Positions 1 to 7,334 of a DNA stretch of 12,056 nt are shown here, in pieces (the first letter of the stretch is position 1; each line of letters begins with the position of its first letter). A program made the translations under genes and the position numbers. Below the pieces are notes generated by a model that saw only the letters and a program-made list of their open reading frames with translations, did no database searches and had not been told where the DNA came from. This DNA comes from CAIWXH01 sp964555675. Lineage in GTDB: Bacteria > Chloroflexota > Chloroflexia > Chloroflexales > Chloroflexaceae. The DNA lies in the NCBI GenBank assembly GCA_964555675.1, contig CAZKTU010000210.1:1-12056 (forward strand), in the 5' to 3' direction.

Positions 1-528
1 CAGCAGCTCGCGCAGCTCGACGCGGGCCCGCGGGTCGAGGCCGCTGGCCGGCTCGTCGAGCAGCAGCACGGGCGGGTCGTGGACGAGGGCGTGGGCCAGG
101 CAGAGGCGCTGCTGCATGCCGCGCGAGAGGGTCTGCACATAGGCGTTGCGCTTGCCGCTCAGGTCGACCAGGCTGAGCAGCTCGTCGACCGAGCGCTTGC
201 GGCGGGCCGCGTCGATCCCGTAGCAGCGGGCGAAGAAGTCCAGATACTCCCAGACCCGCAGGTCGTCGTAGACCCCGAAGAAGTCGGGCATGTAGCCGAC
301 CAGGCGCTGGGCGCCGCCGGGGACGAGCCGCTGGCCCTGCATGCGCACCTCGCCGGCGCTGGGCTCGAGCAGGCCGGCCAGCAGGCGCAGGGTGGTGGTC
401 TTGCCCGCGCCGTTTGGCCCGATGAAGCCGTAGATGCTGCCCTGCTCGACGGTGAGGTTGAGATCCTCGAGAGCGACCATGCGGCCGTAGCGGCGGGTGA
501 GGTTGATGGTCTCGATCGCGGGTGTCAC
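1..528 (-). CDS. ABC transporter ATP-binding protein (C-terminus cut by window edge)
   Basis: Partial gene; 176 codons lie in the window and the C-terminus is off the left edge. The translation has the nucleotide-binding domain motifs in order: Walker A GPNGAGKTT at residues 37-45, a Q-loop region GYMPDFFG in which the usual Gln is replaced by Asp, a signature motif LSRGMQQR in place of LSGGQ, and Walker B VLLLDEP followed by ASGLDPRAR. This is the layout of ATPases serving ABC-2 type exporters, where the protein would power a membrane permease from the cytoplasmic face; substrate unknown. The GTG start at 526-528 is chosen because it overlaps the stop of the upstream gene as GTGA and has an AAGGGG ribosome site about 8 bases before it, indicating translational coupling. 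The permease is probably just beyond the window edge (inference). Confidence 0.93.
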   Translation of the reverse strand, partial: MTPAIETINLTRRYGRMVALEDLNLTVEQGSIYGFIGPNGAGKTTTLRLLAGLLEPSAGEVRMQGQRLVPGGAQRLVGYMPDFFGVYDDLRVWEYLDFFARCYGIDAARRKRSVDELLSLVDLSGKRNAYVQTLSRGMQQRLCLAHALVHDPPVLLLDEPASGLDPRARVELRELL

Positions 529-2945
529 GAGATAGTCCCCTTGATCCTGGCGTCGACATAGACGCAGCCGAAGTTTACCTGGGGCTGGCCGCCGGTGATG
601 CGCACCCTGAGGGCGCCGTGGCTGCCGAGGAAGCGCTCGGGCCCCTCGACGGCGATGCGCCGGCCGCTGATCGTCTGCGGCGTCCACTCGCCGCTCGCCC
701 AGTTGTACAGCTCGATCACCGTGTCGTTGGCCCACGGCCCGTCCGCGGCCGTGAGCAGGCTCAGCTCGCTCGCCTGGAGGCCATAGAGGTCGCGGGGCAG
801 GTTCAGCTGCATGATCGCCGGCTGTGGCCCGAGGGTGATCCCGATGCCCTGGCCGCCGAAGCAGACCGAGGCCATGCCGCTCTCGAAGCGCGGGGCGAAC
901 CAGCCCTGGCCGAGGTTGAGCTCGCCGGCGGGCAGCTCGAGGCGGGGCGTGGCCGAGATGATCGCAATATGCTGCTGGTCGGCCCGTAGCTCAGACGGCT
1001 CGATCGCCAGGGTGGCCGTGTCGGCCCAGGCCAGCAAGAGGGGCTGGCCGCCGCGGGGCGAGGGCCCGTAGTTGTAGAGGGCGTCGAGGATCCTGACCCG
1101 CTGCTGGATGTCCGGGGGCAGGGGCTGACCGCCCAGCTTGCTCTGGCGGTCCATCTCCTCGCCATAGACCAGATAGCTCATCGGCAGGGTCGGCCCGAAG
1201 GCCCCCGGCTGGCCCGACTGGCGGCGCGCCAGCTGGCCCGAGCGCACCTCGCCCGGCGCCAGGTCGCCCAGGCGCACAACCTGCTCGCCCTGGATGAGGG
1301 TGACGTCCTTCAGGGCGATGGAGCTGTTGTTGCGCACCTCGCCCGTCAGGGCCTCGCCGCCGAGCCGCACGGTGGCCGCGAGCCCCCCGAGGGCGACGGT
1401 GCTGTCGGCCGTCAGGGCGCGCATCGACCACTGGGCTATGGCGAAGTCGCGGGCCTCGGCGGCCGGGACGCTGCTCTGCAGATAGATCCCGCTGCCGGCG
1501 GGCGAGTTGACGTCCCAGGGGCCCTGCACCGAGATCGGCCTGAGCATCGGCGGCGCCGCCACACTCGCCGGGCCGGCCAGCCGCAGGCTGTAGGCGCGGC
1601 GCTCGGGCGAGAAGACGCCCACGAAGGTGCGCACGCGGGCCTGCTCGGCGCTGCCGTCGATCGGCTCGATCAGGGTCACCTGGTTGAAGACGATGTCGCC
1701 GCCGCGCTGGGCGTAGCCCAGGCCGTAGGTCAGGCCGGCGAAGACCAGGGTGATCGTCGGGACGACCACCCAGCCAAGGGCCTGGCGGTCGAGGCGTCGC
1801 AAGATCAGGTAGGTGACCGGCCCGGCCAGGACGATATAGGCGACCACCAGGCCGGCCAGCAGCCCGAGGGGCGGGAACTCGAGGGCCGGCAGGCTGGTGA
1901 GGGTCGAGGCCAGGTTGCCCTCGACGAAGCCGTCCAGGGTCATGGTGTCGGGGGCGAAGCCGGGGGGCAGCTCGAGCGTCGGGCGCAGCAGCTCCTCCCA
2001 CCAGAGCGGCGCGCCCTCCCAGGCGAGCAGGCTGGGGTGGCCGAGGGGCAGGGCGACGACGATGACCGCGCCGCGCCCGATGCTCCGCTCGAGGGCGGCC
2101 CCGGCCCCTGCGGCGATGGCGTCCATCGGCACAGCGTAGGTGCTGCGGCCGTCGGGGCCGACCTGGGGCAGCAGGCGGGCCACCGGCACTGTGGCCCCGT
2201 CGTTCGCGCCGCCGAAGAGCGAGCCGGCGGGTATCGGCTCGACCGCGGCGACGGCGGCGGCCCGCAGCTCCTCGGGCAGGCCGGCCAGGGTTGCGCTCAG
2301 CCCTTCGCCGCCGCCGAGGACGAGCTGGCCGCCGCGCAAGACCCACTCGGCCAGGGCCGCGCGCTGGCCGGGCCGCAGGTCGGCCGTGGGCAGCTCGTCT
2401 ACGACCAGGGTGTTGAGCCCGCTCAGGCCGAGGGCGTGCTCGGGCAGGTCGGCCGGGGCGATCGGCACGCTGATCAGGCTCTGACCGCCGGGAAGACGGG
2501 GGGGGAGCCTGACGGGGGCGCCCTGCCCGCTGACGACGCCGATGATGCGGGCCCGCGGGTTGGCCGGGGTCAGGGTCAGGGTCTGGGTGCTCAGCTCTTG
2601 CTCGCCGTCGAGCACACGCACGATCAGGCGGCGCGAGGCCGGGGTCATGTAGGCGTAGACGGTGATCGACTTGCGCCCGCTGTTCGGCAGTTCGACCTCG
2701 GCGGCGTACTGAGCGCCCTCGCGGGTGCCGACGCGCACCTGCACCGTGCGGTCGACGCCGCTATTCTCGAGCTCGACGACGACGGGCAGCCAGGTGCCGA
2801 CGCGGAACGCGCCCTCGTAGGCCGGGCGGGCGGCCACGACGATCGGCGTGGTCTGCGGCCGCGGCGCGGCGAGGGCCGGCCCTGCCACCAGGGCCGCGAG
2901 GGCGAGCAGTAGCGCCTGGAGCAGGCGGCGAATGGATCTGGTCAC
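525..2945 (-). CDS. Secreted/membrane-anchored envelope protein coupled to an ABC ATPase
   Basis: 806 residues from the GTG at 2943-2945. This start is preferred over an upstream in-frame ATG at 3017 because it has an AAGGAG site 8 bases before it and opens directly with a Sec signal peptide: basic n-region TRSIRR, a Leu/Ala-rich core, and a likely cleavage after ALA near residue 26. An extracytoplasmic beta-rich region follows (about 30-130), then an alpha/beta segment resembling the class I glutamine-amidotransferase-like fold (LVVDELP...LRGGQLVLGGGEG, about 180-216). Two membrane spans lie at about 360-381 and 389-412, separated by a PVTYLILRRLDR-type loop, and a second beta-rich domain ends the protein. 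I recognise the overall architecture as a conserved partner of ABC exporters but cannot name a function. The GTGA overlap with the ATPase gene supports a shared complex or process. Confidence 0.88.
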   Translation of the reverse strand: MTRSIRRLLQALLLALAALVAGPALAAPRPQTTPIVVAARPAYEGAFRVGTWLPVVVELENSGVDRTVQVRVGTREGAQYAAEVELPNSGRKSITVYAYMTPASRRLIVRVLDGEQELSTQTLTLTPANPRARIIGVVSGQGAPVRLPPRLPGGQSLISVPIAPADLPEHALGLSGLNTLVVDELPTADLRPGQRAALAEWVLRGGQLVLGGGEGLSATLAGLPEELRAAAVAAVEPIPAGSLFGGANDGATVPVARLLPQVGPDGRSTYAVPMDAIAAGAGAALERSIGRGAVIVVALPLGHPSLLAWEGAPLWWEELLRPTLELPPGFAPDTMTLDGFVEGNLASTLTSLPALEFPPLGLLAGLVVAYIVLAGPVTYLILRRLDRQALGWVVVPTITLVFAGLTYGLGYAQRGGDIVFNQVTLIEPIDGSAEQARVRTFVGVFSPERRAYSLRLAGPASVAAPPMLRPISVQGPWDVNSPAGSGIYLQSSVPAAEARDFAIAQWSMRALTADSTVALGGLAATVRLGGEALTGEVRNNSSIALKDVTLIQGEQVVRLGDLAPGEVRSGQLARRQSGQPGAFGPTLPMSYLVYGEEMDRQSKLGGQPLPPDIQQRVRILDALYNYGPSPRGGQPLLLAWADTATLAIEPSELRADQQHIAIISATPRLELPAGELNLGQGWFAPRFESGMASVCFGGQGIGITLGPQPAIMQLNLPRDLYGLQASELSLLTAADGPWANDTVIELYNWASGEWTPQTISGRRIAVEGPERFLGSHGALRVRITGGQPQVNFGCVYVDARIKGTIS

Positions 2946-2998
2946 GGCCGGCGCTCCTTCACGGCGTGGGGCGAGTATCTCTAGCAGAAGACGCACGA

Positions 2999-3026
2999 GC
3001 GGCGGCGGAAGTTCCACCGCCGCCGC
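2999..3026 (-). promoter_or_regulatory. 10-bp all-GC hairpin at the start of the envelope-protein mRNA leader
   Basis: GCGGCGGCGG at 2999-3008 and CCGCCGCCGC at 3017-3026 are perfect inverted repeats with an 8-base loop. On the minus-strand transcript the hairpin would lie directly downstream of the candidate -10 at 3028-3033, so it would form at or near the extreme 5' end of the mRNA. Such 5'-terminal stems can stabilise transcripts or control them; the role here is inferred from position only. Confidence 0.5.
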
Positions 3027-3027
3027 C

Positions 3028-3057
3028 AGTATAGATGCCAGGGAGTTGTTCGCGGAA
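3028..3057 (-). promoter_or_regulatory. Tentative promoter for envelope protein-ABC operon
   Basis: Read on the minus strand, TATACT (3028-3033) matches the sigma70 -10 consensus in five of six positions, but the -35 region (TTCCGC or TCCGCG, depending on an 18- or 17-base spacer) is poor. A start site near 3021 would give a leader of about 75 nt before the GTG at 2945. Confidence 0.38.
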
Positions 3058-3254
3058 TGAGAGCGTCGTGAGAGTGGTGTGACCAGACAAGCCGCGCCTG
3101 GGCGGCGATGGCGTAGGGTTATCGGCAGTCGGGGCAGACCGGCGCGAGGAGCAGCGGGGCTTGCGCGCGGTGGGCGGGGCCAGGACGCGCCGAGGGGCGA
3201 GGTTGCCCTCGGGGAGGGGCCTCAAGCCGTGGGCGTCGAGCTCGGGCGGTGGAT

Positions 3255-3392
3255 CTAGCCGTTGCGGCGGCGGATGCGGCGCGGGGTGCGCTCGATCACC
3301 AGGAGGGCGGGGGCCTTGGCGGTCCGGCGGGCCGAGGCGACCACGATCAGGGCCAGAACCGCGGCGAGCATAAGGAGCACAATCATTGCCAT
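3255..3392 (-). CDS. Small single-span membrane protein, 45 residues
   Basis: A 45-residue protein starting MAMIVLLMLAAVLALIVVAS: one hydrophobic span at about residues 3-20 and a strongly basic tail ending RRIRRRNG. The positive-inside rule predicts the N-terminus outside and the basic tail in the cytoplasm. A GAAAGGA ribosome site lies about 9 bases before the ATG at 3390-3392; a second in-frame ATG two codons later is an alternative. A sigma70-like promoter is placed properly upstream at 3452-3480. The frame stays open further upstream, but that extension translates into Arg/Pro/Gly-rich noise antisense-like to real coding, so the short start is chosen. I do not recognise a family. The span, basic tail, ribosome site and promoter together make it more likely real than chance. 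Confidence 0.55.
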   Translation of the reverse strand: MAMIVLLMLAAVLALIVVASARRTAKAPALLVIERTPRRIRRRNG

Positions 3393-3425
3393 GACGGCAT
3401 GTCCTTTCAGCTGTGGGGACCTGCG

Positions 3426-3441
3426 CCGCGCAGCAGCGCGG
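3426..3441 (-). promoter_or_regulatory. Leader hairpin of the small membrane-protein gene
   Basis: CCGCGC (3426-3431) and GCGCGG (3436-3441) form a 6-bp stem with a 4-base loop. It falls just after the predicted transcription start and about 34 bases before the start codon, so it would be in the 5' untranslated region. Its role is unknown, and short GC stems are common by chance in this composition. Confidence 0.3.
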
Positions 3442-3451
3442 GTACACAGAT

Positions 3452-3480
3452 AGTATAGCGAACTCTTTGCGCTACGTCCA
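3452..3480 (-). promoter_or_regulatory. Sigma70-like promoter for the 45-residue membrane protein
   Basis: On the minus strand: -35 TGGACG (3475-3480), 17-base spacer, -10 TATACT (3452-3457). Matches are 4/6 and 5/6. The region is locally AT-rich against a very GC-rich background. The predicted start near 3445 gives a leader of about 50 nt. Confidence 0.55.
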
Positions 3481-3482
3481 TA

Positions 3483-3512
3483 CCATTTAATGAGTTCTTC
3501 ATCACAAAATGG
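3483..3512. repeat. AT-rich interrupted inverted repeat between aroK and the small gene
   Basis: Outer arms CCATTT (3483-3488) and AAATGG (3507-3512) enclose inner arms ATGA (3490-3493) and TCAT (3499-3502) around GTTCT. The repeat sits immediately upstream of the -35 box at 3475-3480 and just after the aroK stop at 3530. It could be a regulator-binding site for the small gene's promoter or a hairpin ending the aroK transcript; it lacks a T-tract, so a classical terminator is not supported. Confidence 0.42.
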
Positions 3513-3529
3513 GACGGCGCGGCTGTTCG

Positions 3530-4105
3530 CTAGGCCTCGTCGAGGCGCTCGGCCGGGGCCGGCCCCGGGCCGAGGATGGCCAGGGCGCGCACGATCTCGT
3601 CGGCGACCTGTTCGGGGCTCAGCCGGTCGGTGTGCACGGTCCAGTCGGCCAGAGCGTAGATCGGCTGGCGGCTGGCCTTGAGGGCGCGGGCCTGGGCGAG
3701 GGGGTCGCCGGCCGCCAGCAGGGGGCGCACGGCGTCGGGGGCGTCCTGCTCGCGCTGCCGCTGGATGCGGGCGAGCAGGTTCGCGGCGCGGCCCTCGAGG
3801 GTGACGACCCAGCCGGCGCCCGCCATCAGGCGCCGGTTCTCTAGCCGCAGCGGCGCCCCGCCCCCCGTGGCCACGACGCACGGGCTCAGGCCGGCCACTG
3901 TGCGCAGGGCCTCGGTCTCGCGGGCGCGAAAGCCGCTCTCGCCCTCGCGCTCGAAGATCGTCGGGATATCCATGCCGCTACGCTCGACGATGATGCGGTC
4001 GAGGTCGTAGGCCCGCCAGCCGAGCTGCGCGCCCACTAGCCGGGCGATCGTCGATTTGCCCGCCCCGCTGAAGCCGATCAGGTAGATGCTCTGGCCCGCC
4101 ACCAT
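3530..4105 (-). CDS. aroK: Shikimate kinase
   Basis: 191 residues, near the usual family length. It phosphorylates the 3-hydroxyl of shikimate with ATP, the fifth step of the cytoplasmic shikimate pathway to chorismate. Visible motifs: Walker A GFSGAGKST (11-19); DLD (34-36) with the metal- and shikimate-binding Asp residues; GFRARETE (58-65) with the substrate Arg60; the GGG motif (81-83); the LID Arg in RPLL (127); and SRQPIYALAD (145-154) with the C-terminal substrate Arg146. The ATG at 4103-4105 has GGAG only 3 bases before it; the adjacent GTG codon 2 would give better spacing, so the exact start may be one codon later. The gene is monocistronic here and far from the other aromatic genes at the right end. 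A good promoter lies about 107 bases upstream. Confidence 0.96.
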   Translation of the reverse strand: MVAGQSIYLIGFSGAGKSTIARLVGAQLGWRAYDLDRIIVERSGMDIPTIFEREGESGFRARETEALRTVAGLSPCVVATGGGAPLRLENRRLMAGAGWVVTLEGRAANLLARIQRQREQDAPDAVRPLLAAGDPLAQARALKASRQPIYALADWTVHTDRLSPEQVADEIVRALAILGPGPAPAERLDEA

Positions 4106-4211
4106 GCGCTCCGTCTGTCACTAAGGTTCGTAACCGAGGTACGCTCTTCGCCGCTATCCGCGGCTGGGGGGTACGGGGCCTTCGACCCCTCCACACCTCC
4201 CGCTTCGGGCG

Positions 4212-4240
4212 ATCTTAGGCGAGAGGCCCGTGTGCGTCAA
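4212..4240 (-). promoter_or_regulatory. Sigma70-like promoter for aroK
   Basis: On the minus strand: TTGACG (4235-4240), a 17-base spacer, then TAAGAT (4212-4217). The -35 matches 5/6 and the -10 matches 4/6 with ideal spacing. A start near 4205 would leave a leader of about 100 nt before aroK, with no obvious leader peptide. Confidence 0.62.
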
Positions 4241-4292
4241 GGGCCGGCCCACCGGCGATGAGCGCCGGGCCGATCTCCGCCTCTGGTCGCTT

Positions 4293-4321
4293 CCCGCCGG
4301 CGGGTGTCGCCGTGGTATAGT
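4293..4321 (+). promoter_or_regulatory. Extended -10 promoter with overlapping 12-bp palindrome, for the LuxR-type regulator
   Basis: TGGTATAGT at 4313-4321 is an extended -10 element (TGN plus TATAGT). No good -35 is visible at normal spacing; instead CCCGCCGGCGGG, a perfect 12-bp palindrome, occupies 4293-4304, roughly at -35 to -24 of the expected start near 4328. It could be an operator, possibly for autoregulation, but a GC-only palindrome in this background may be chance. Confidence 0.45.
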
Positions 4322-4355
4322 TGAGCCACCGCGCCCCTGACGCTGGAGGAGACTC

Positions 4356-7334
4356 ATGAGCAACAGCGCCCTTGCACCGCTGATGGTCGGGCGGCAGCAG
4401 CAGCTGAACGCCCTGCACGCCCTCCTGGCCCAGGCTCGTGCCGGCCAGGGCCAGGTCGTGCTGCTCGCCGGCGAGGCCGGGGTGGGCAAGACCCGCCTGC
4501 TGCGAGAGTTTACGCGGGCCCTCGAGGCCGCCGGGGGGGTCGCGGTTTATGTGGGCCACTGCTACGACGAGGCCCCCGCCTCGCCCTACGGGCCCTTCGT
4601 CGAGCTGCTGCGCAGTATAGGCGAGGCCGCCGAGCCCGCCATGGGCGACCTGCGGCGCCTGACCCCCGCCCTGGCCCCCACGGGCGCCGACAGGGCTTCG
4701 GGCGACCCCCACGCCGAGCGCCGTCTGCTCTTCCAGACGATCTACCAGGCCCTGCGCCCCCAGGGCGAGGCGGCCCGCGTCCTCGTGCTCGAGGACCTGC
4801 ACTGGGCCGACCAGGCCAGCCAGGACCTGCTGCTCTATCTGGCCCGCGCCACAGAGGCCGACCCGGTCCTGCTGATCGGCTCGTACCGCAGCGACGAGAT
4901 GCACCGGCTCCACCCCCTGGCCAACCTGATCGCCCGCCTGACCCGCGACCGTCGCCACCACGAGCTGCGCCTCGCCCCCCTCAGCCGCGACGAGCTGGCC
5001 GAGATGCTGAGCGCCACCCTGGGCGCCGCTCCGCCCGCCGAGCTGCTCGCGGCCCTCTACGAGCGCACCGAGGGCAACCCCTTCTTCGCCGAAGAGGTCC
5101 TCGGGGCCATCCTGGCCGACGGCGGCCCGGGCTCGCTGGGCGTCGGCCGCGCGGCGAGCCTCGCCCCGGCCATCCCGCTCTCCATCCGCGAGAGCATCCT
5201 GCGCCGCGCCGACGACCTCGACGAGCCGACCAGGGCCGCCATGAGCGCCGCCGCGGTGATCGGGCGGCGCTTCGACTTCGAGCTGCTGCTGCGCCTGACC
5301 GGCATGGAGGAGCAAGCCCTGCTGCGCGCGCTCAGCGCCCTGGTCGAGCGCCAGCTGATCGCCGAGGAGCCGGGCGGCCCGGAGGATCGCTATCGCTTCC
5401 GCCACGAGCTGATCCGCGCGGCCCTCTACGAGGAGATGCTGCGCCGCGAGCGGCGTCTGCGCCACCACGAGGTGCTGCGGGCCCTCGAGGAGCTGCGCAG
5501 CGCCGACCCCGACGCTGTCGTCGACCAGCTGGCCTACCACGCCCTGATGGCCCGCGCTCTGCCCGAGGCCGCCCGCTACAGCGAGCTGGCCGGCGACCGC
5601 GCCGTCCGCGTTCACGCCTACCGCGAGGCCCTCGGCCACTTCGAGGCCGCCCTCGAGGCCGGCGAGGGGCGTTCCGACGAGGCCGGCCGGGCGAGCCTGC
5701 TCGCGCGCCTCGGCAACGCCGCCTATAACGTGGGCGAGCCCAGGCGCGCCGCCGACTACTGGCGCGAGGCTCTGCCGCTCTACGAGGCCATGGGCGACCG
5801 CCGCAGCGCCGCCGATCTGCGCCGCTGGCTGGGGCGCTGCGCCTGGGATGTCGGCGACGTGGCGGGGGCCTTCGTCCAGACCCGCGCGGCCCTGGAGGCC
5901 CTCGAGGGCGGTGAGCCCTGCCGCGAGCTGGCCATGGCCTACAGCGCTCTGTCGCACCTGCACATGCTGCAGATCGGCGATGGGCTCGAGCATATACACG
6001 AGTCGATCGTCTGGGGCGAGCGGGCCCTGGCCATGGGCGAGGCCCTGGGCGATGAGCATGTGATCACCCACGCCCTCAACAACGTCGGCGTCGCGATGTT
6101 CGAGGCGGGCCAGATCTCCGAGGGGCTGCAGCGCCTCGAGCGTAGCCTGGCCACGGCCCTGCGCCTGGACCTGCCGGTCGATGCGCTGCGGGCCTACATC
6201 AACCTGGGCGGGAAGCTGGTCCAGAGCGGCCGGCGCACGGAGGCCCTGGCTCTGCAGCGCCAGGGCTGGGCCTACGCGGCGCGCCACGGCTACATCCGCG
6301 GCTCGGGCAAGCTGCTGCTCAGCCTGTGTGTGAGCGAGTTCGAGGCGGGCGAGTGGGACAGCGCCGAGCTGCGACTGGCCGAGGCCCTGCGGCCCGGCTT
6401 TATGGGGCCGATCGACGACCGGCCGCTGCTGAAGATCGTCCAGGCCATGCTGCTCTGCGGCCGCGCCCAGTACGCCGAGGCCCGCGAGCTCCTCGAGGGC
6501 CTGCTGGCCACCCAGAGGGGCGACGAGCCATGGACCGGCGCGGCCCACCACCTGATCGACGTCTACGAGGCCCTGGGCGAGCAGGCGCGCGCTGTGGCTG
6601 TCGCCGATGCCTTGTTCGCCCGCGTATGCGCCCCGCTCGCCCCCGGCGAGCCCCTCACCGCGCTGCGCTTCAAGATCTTTAAGCTGACGGGCGTGGTCGA
6701 GGTCTTCCTCAGGGTTGGCCGCCGCGACGAAGCCCTGGCTTTGCTGGCGGCGCAGGAGGCTTGCGCACCCACGGGCGAGGGCCAGCAGGTCTTTCGGGCT
6801 TACACGAGCGAGCTGAACGCCCTGGCTCAGATCGAGCAGTCGCCCGCTGCGGCGGCCGCCCTGCTCGAGGGAGCGATCGCGCTCTATGATGCCGACTCTT
6901 TCCCCCTCGACGCCATCCGTGCTCGCTGGCGCCTGGGCGAGGCATTGCTGCTGGTCGGCGGCCCTCAGGCTCTGGCCGGCGCCGAGGAGGCTCTGCGCCA
7001 GGCCCGGGCCCGGGCCGAGCATATTGGCGCCACCCACGAGCTCCGGCAGATCGCCGCCGTCGAGGCGCGCCTCGCCCCGGCCCCTGTCGCGCCGGCGCGC
7101 AGCCAGACCGCGGGGCAGCCGCGCCCGGTCGACGGGCTGACCCCGCGCGAGCTCGAGGTGCTGGCCCTGGTCACGCGCGGGCTCTCGAACCGGGCCATCG
7201 CCGAGGCCCTGGTGATCTCGGAGAAGACCGCCGAGGTACACGTGCGCAACATTCTCGGCAAGCTGGGCTTCAGCTCGCGCACCCAGGCGGCGACCTACGC
7301 GGTCGAGCGGGGCCTGGTCGCGCGCACGGCCTGA
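4356..7334 (+). CDS. Large ATP-binding, TPR-containing LuxR-family transcriptional regulator
   Basis: 992 residues, the size of the LAL/MalT-like class of STAND ATPase regulators. Domains: an N-terminal AAA/NACHT-like ATPase opening VGRQQQLNAL with Walker A GEAGVGKT (39-46), Walker B RVLVLEDLHWAD (141-152) and a sensor strand VLLIGSYRSDE (171-181); a long alpha-helical middle rich in Ala/Leu/Glu with TPR-like repeats (about 390-900); and a C-terminal LuxR helix-turn-helix (926-992) with TPRELEVLALV, LSNRAIAEAL, EKTAEVHVRNI and KLGFSSRTQA. Family members use ATP binding and an inducer sensed by the repeats to oligomerise and activate promoters; the inducer here is unknown. The ATG at 4356 has GGAGGA 5 bases before it and an extended -10 promoter 35-43 bases upstream. 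The stop TGA abuts the stop of the convergent phosphatase gene. Confidence 0.95.
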   Translation: MSNSALAPLMVGRQQQLNALHALLAQARAGQGQVVLLAGEAGVGKTRLLREFTRALEAAGGVAVYVGHCYDEAPASPYGPFVELLRSIGEAAEPAMGDLRRLTPALAPTGADRASGDPHAERRLLFQTIYQALRPQGEAARVLVLEDLHWADQASQDLLLYLARATEADPVLLIGSYRSDEMHRLHPLANLIARLTRDRRHHELRLAPLSRDELAEMLSATLGAAPPAELLAALYERTEGNPFFAEEVLGAILADGGPGSLGVGRAASLAPAIPLSIRESILRRADDLDEPTRAAMSAAAVIGRRFDFELLLRLTGMEEQALLRALSALVERQLIAEEPGGPEDRYRFRHELIRAALYEEMLRRERRLRHHEVLRALEELRSADPDAVVDQLAYHALMARALPEAARYSELAGDRAVRVHAYREALGHFEAALEAGEGRSDEAGRASLLARLGNAAYNVGEPRRAADYWREALPLYEAMGDRRSAADLRRWLGRCAWDVGDVAGAFVQTRAALEALEGGEPCRELAMAYSALSHLHMLQIGDGLEHIHESIVWGERALAMGEALGDEHVITHALNNVGVAMFEAGQISEGLQRLERSLATALRLDLPVDALRAYINLGGKLVQSGRRTEALALQRQGWAYAARHGYIRGSGKLLLSLCVSEFEAGEWDSAELRLAEALRPGFMGPIDDRPLLKIVQAMLLCGRAQYAEARELLEGLLATQRGDEPWTGAAHHLIDVYEALGEQARAVAVADALFARVCAPLAPGEPLTALRFKIFKLTGVVEVFLRVGRRDEALALLAAQEACAPTGEGQQVFRAYTSELNALAQIEQSPAAAAALLEGAIALYDADSFPLDAIRARWRLGEALLLVGGPQALAGAEEALRQARARAEHIGATHELRQIAAVEARLAPAPVAPARSQTAGQPRPVDGLTPRELEVLALVTRGLSNRAIAEALVISEKTAEVHVRNILGKLGFSSRTQAATYAVERGLVARTA

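Larger units (their letters stand above)
2946..3254. other. Gene-free spacer between envelope-protein gene and small membrane-protein gene
   Basis: This 309-base stretch holds the leader and tentative promoter of the 806-residue gene (listed separately). I see no convincing coding region in it: the frames that are open have low-complexity Arg/Pro translations typical of GC-rich noise. A weak inverted repeat, CCGAGGG at 3190-3196 with CCCTCGG at 3206-3212, lies 40-65 bases past the small gene's stop on its transcript, but no T-tract follows. Confidence 0.5.

Noticed and set aside
991..2346. Open frame of 451 codons inside the envelope-protein gene
   Set aside because: Arg/Gly/Pro-rich composition without motifs; a frame shadow of the 806-residue gene.
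3190..3212. CCGAGGG/CCCTCGG hairpin as terminator of the small membrane-protein gene
   Set aside because: It has only a 7-bp stem with no T-tract in either direction and such repeats are frequent in this composition.
2959..3447. Open frame of 162 codons on the minus strand across the spacer and the 45-residue gene
   Set aside because: No recognisable motif or hydrophobic pattern, Arg/Pro-rich composition, and it overlaps the more plausible small membrane protein in another frame.
4215..7241. Open frame of about 1008 codons on the minus strand, antisense to the LuxR-type regulator
   Set aside because: The plus-strand protein has clear ATPase and LuxR motifs throughout; the antisense frame translates to Gly/Ala/Gln-rich sequence with no motifs, as expected opposite a GC-rich gene with strong third-position bias.
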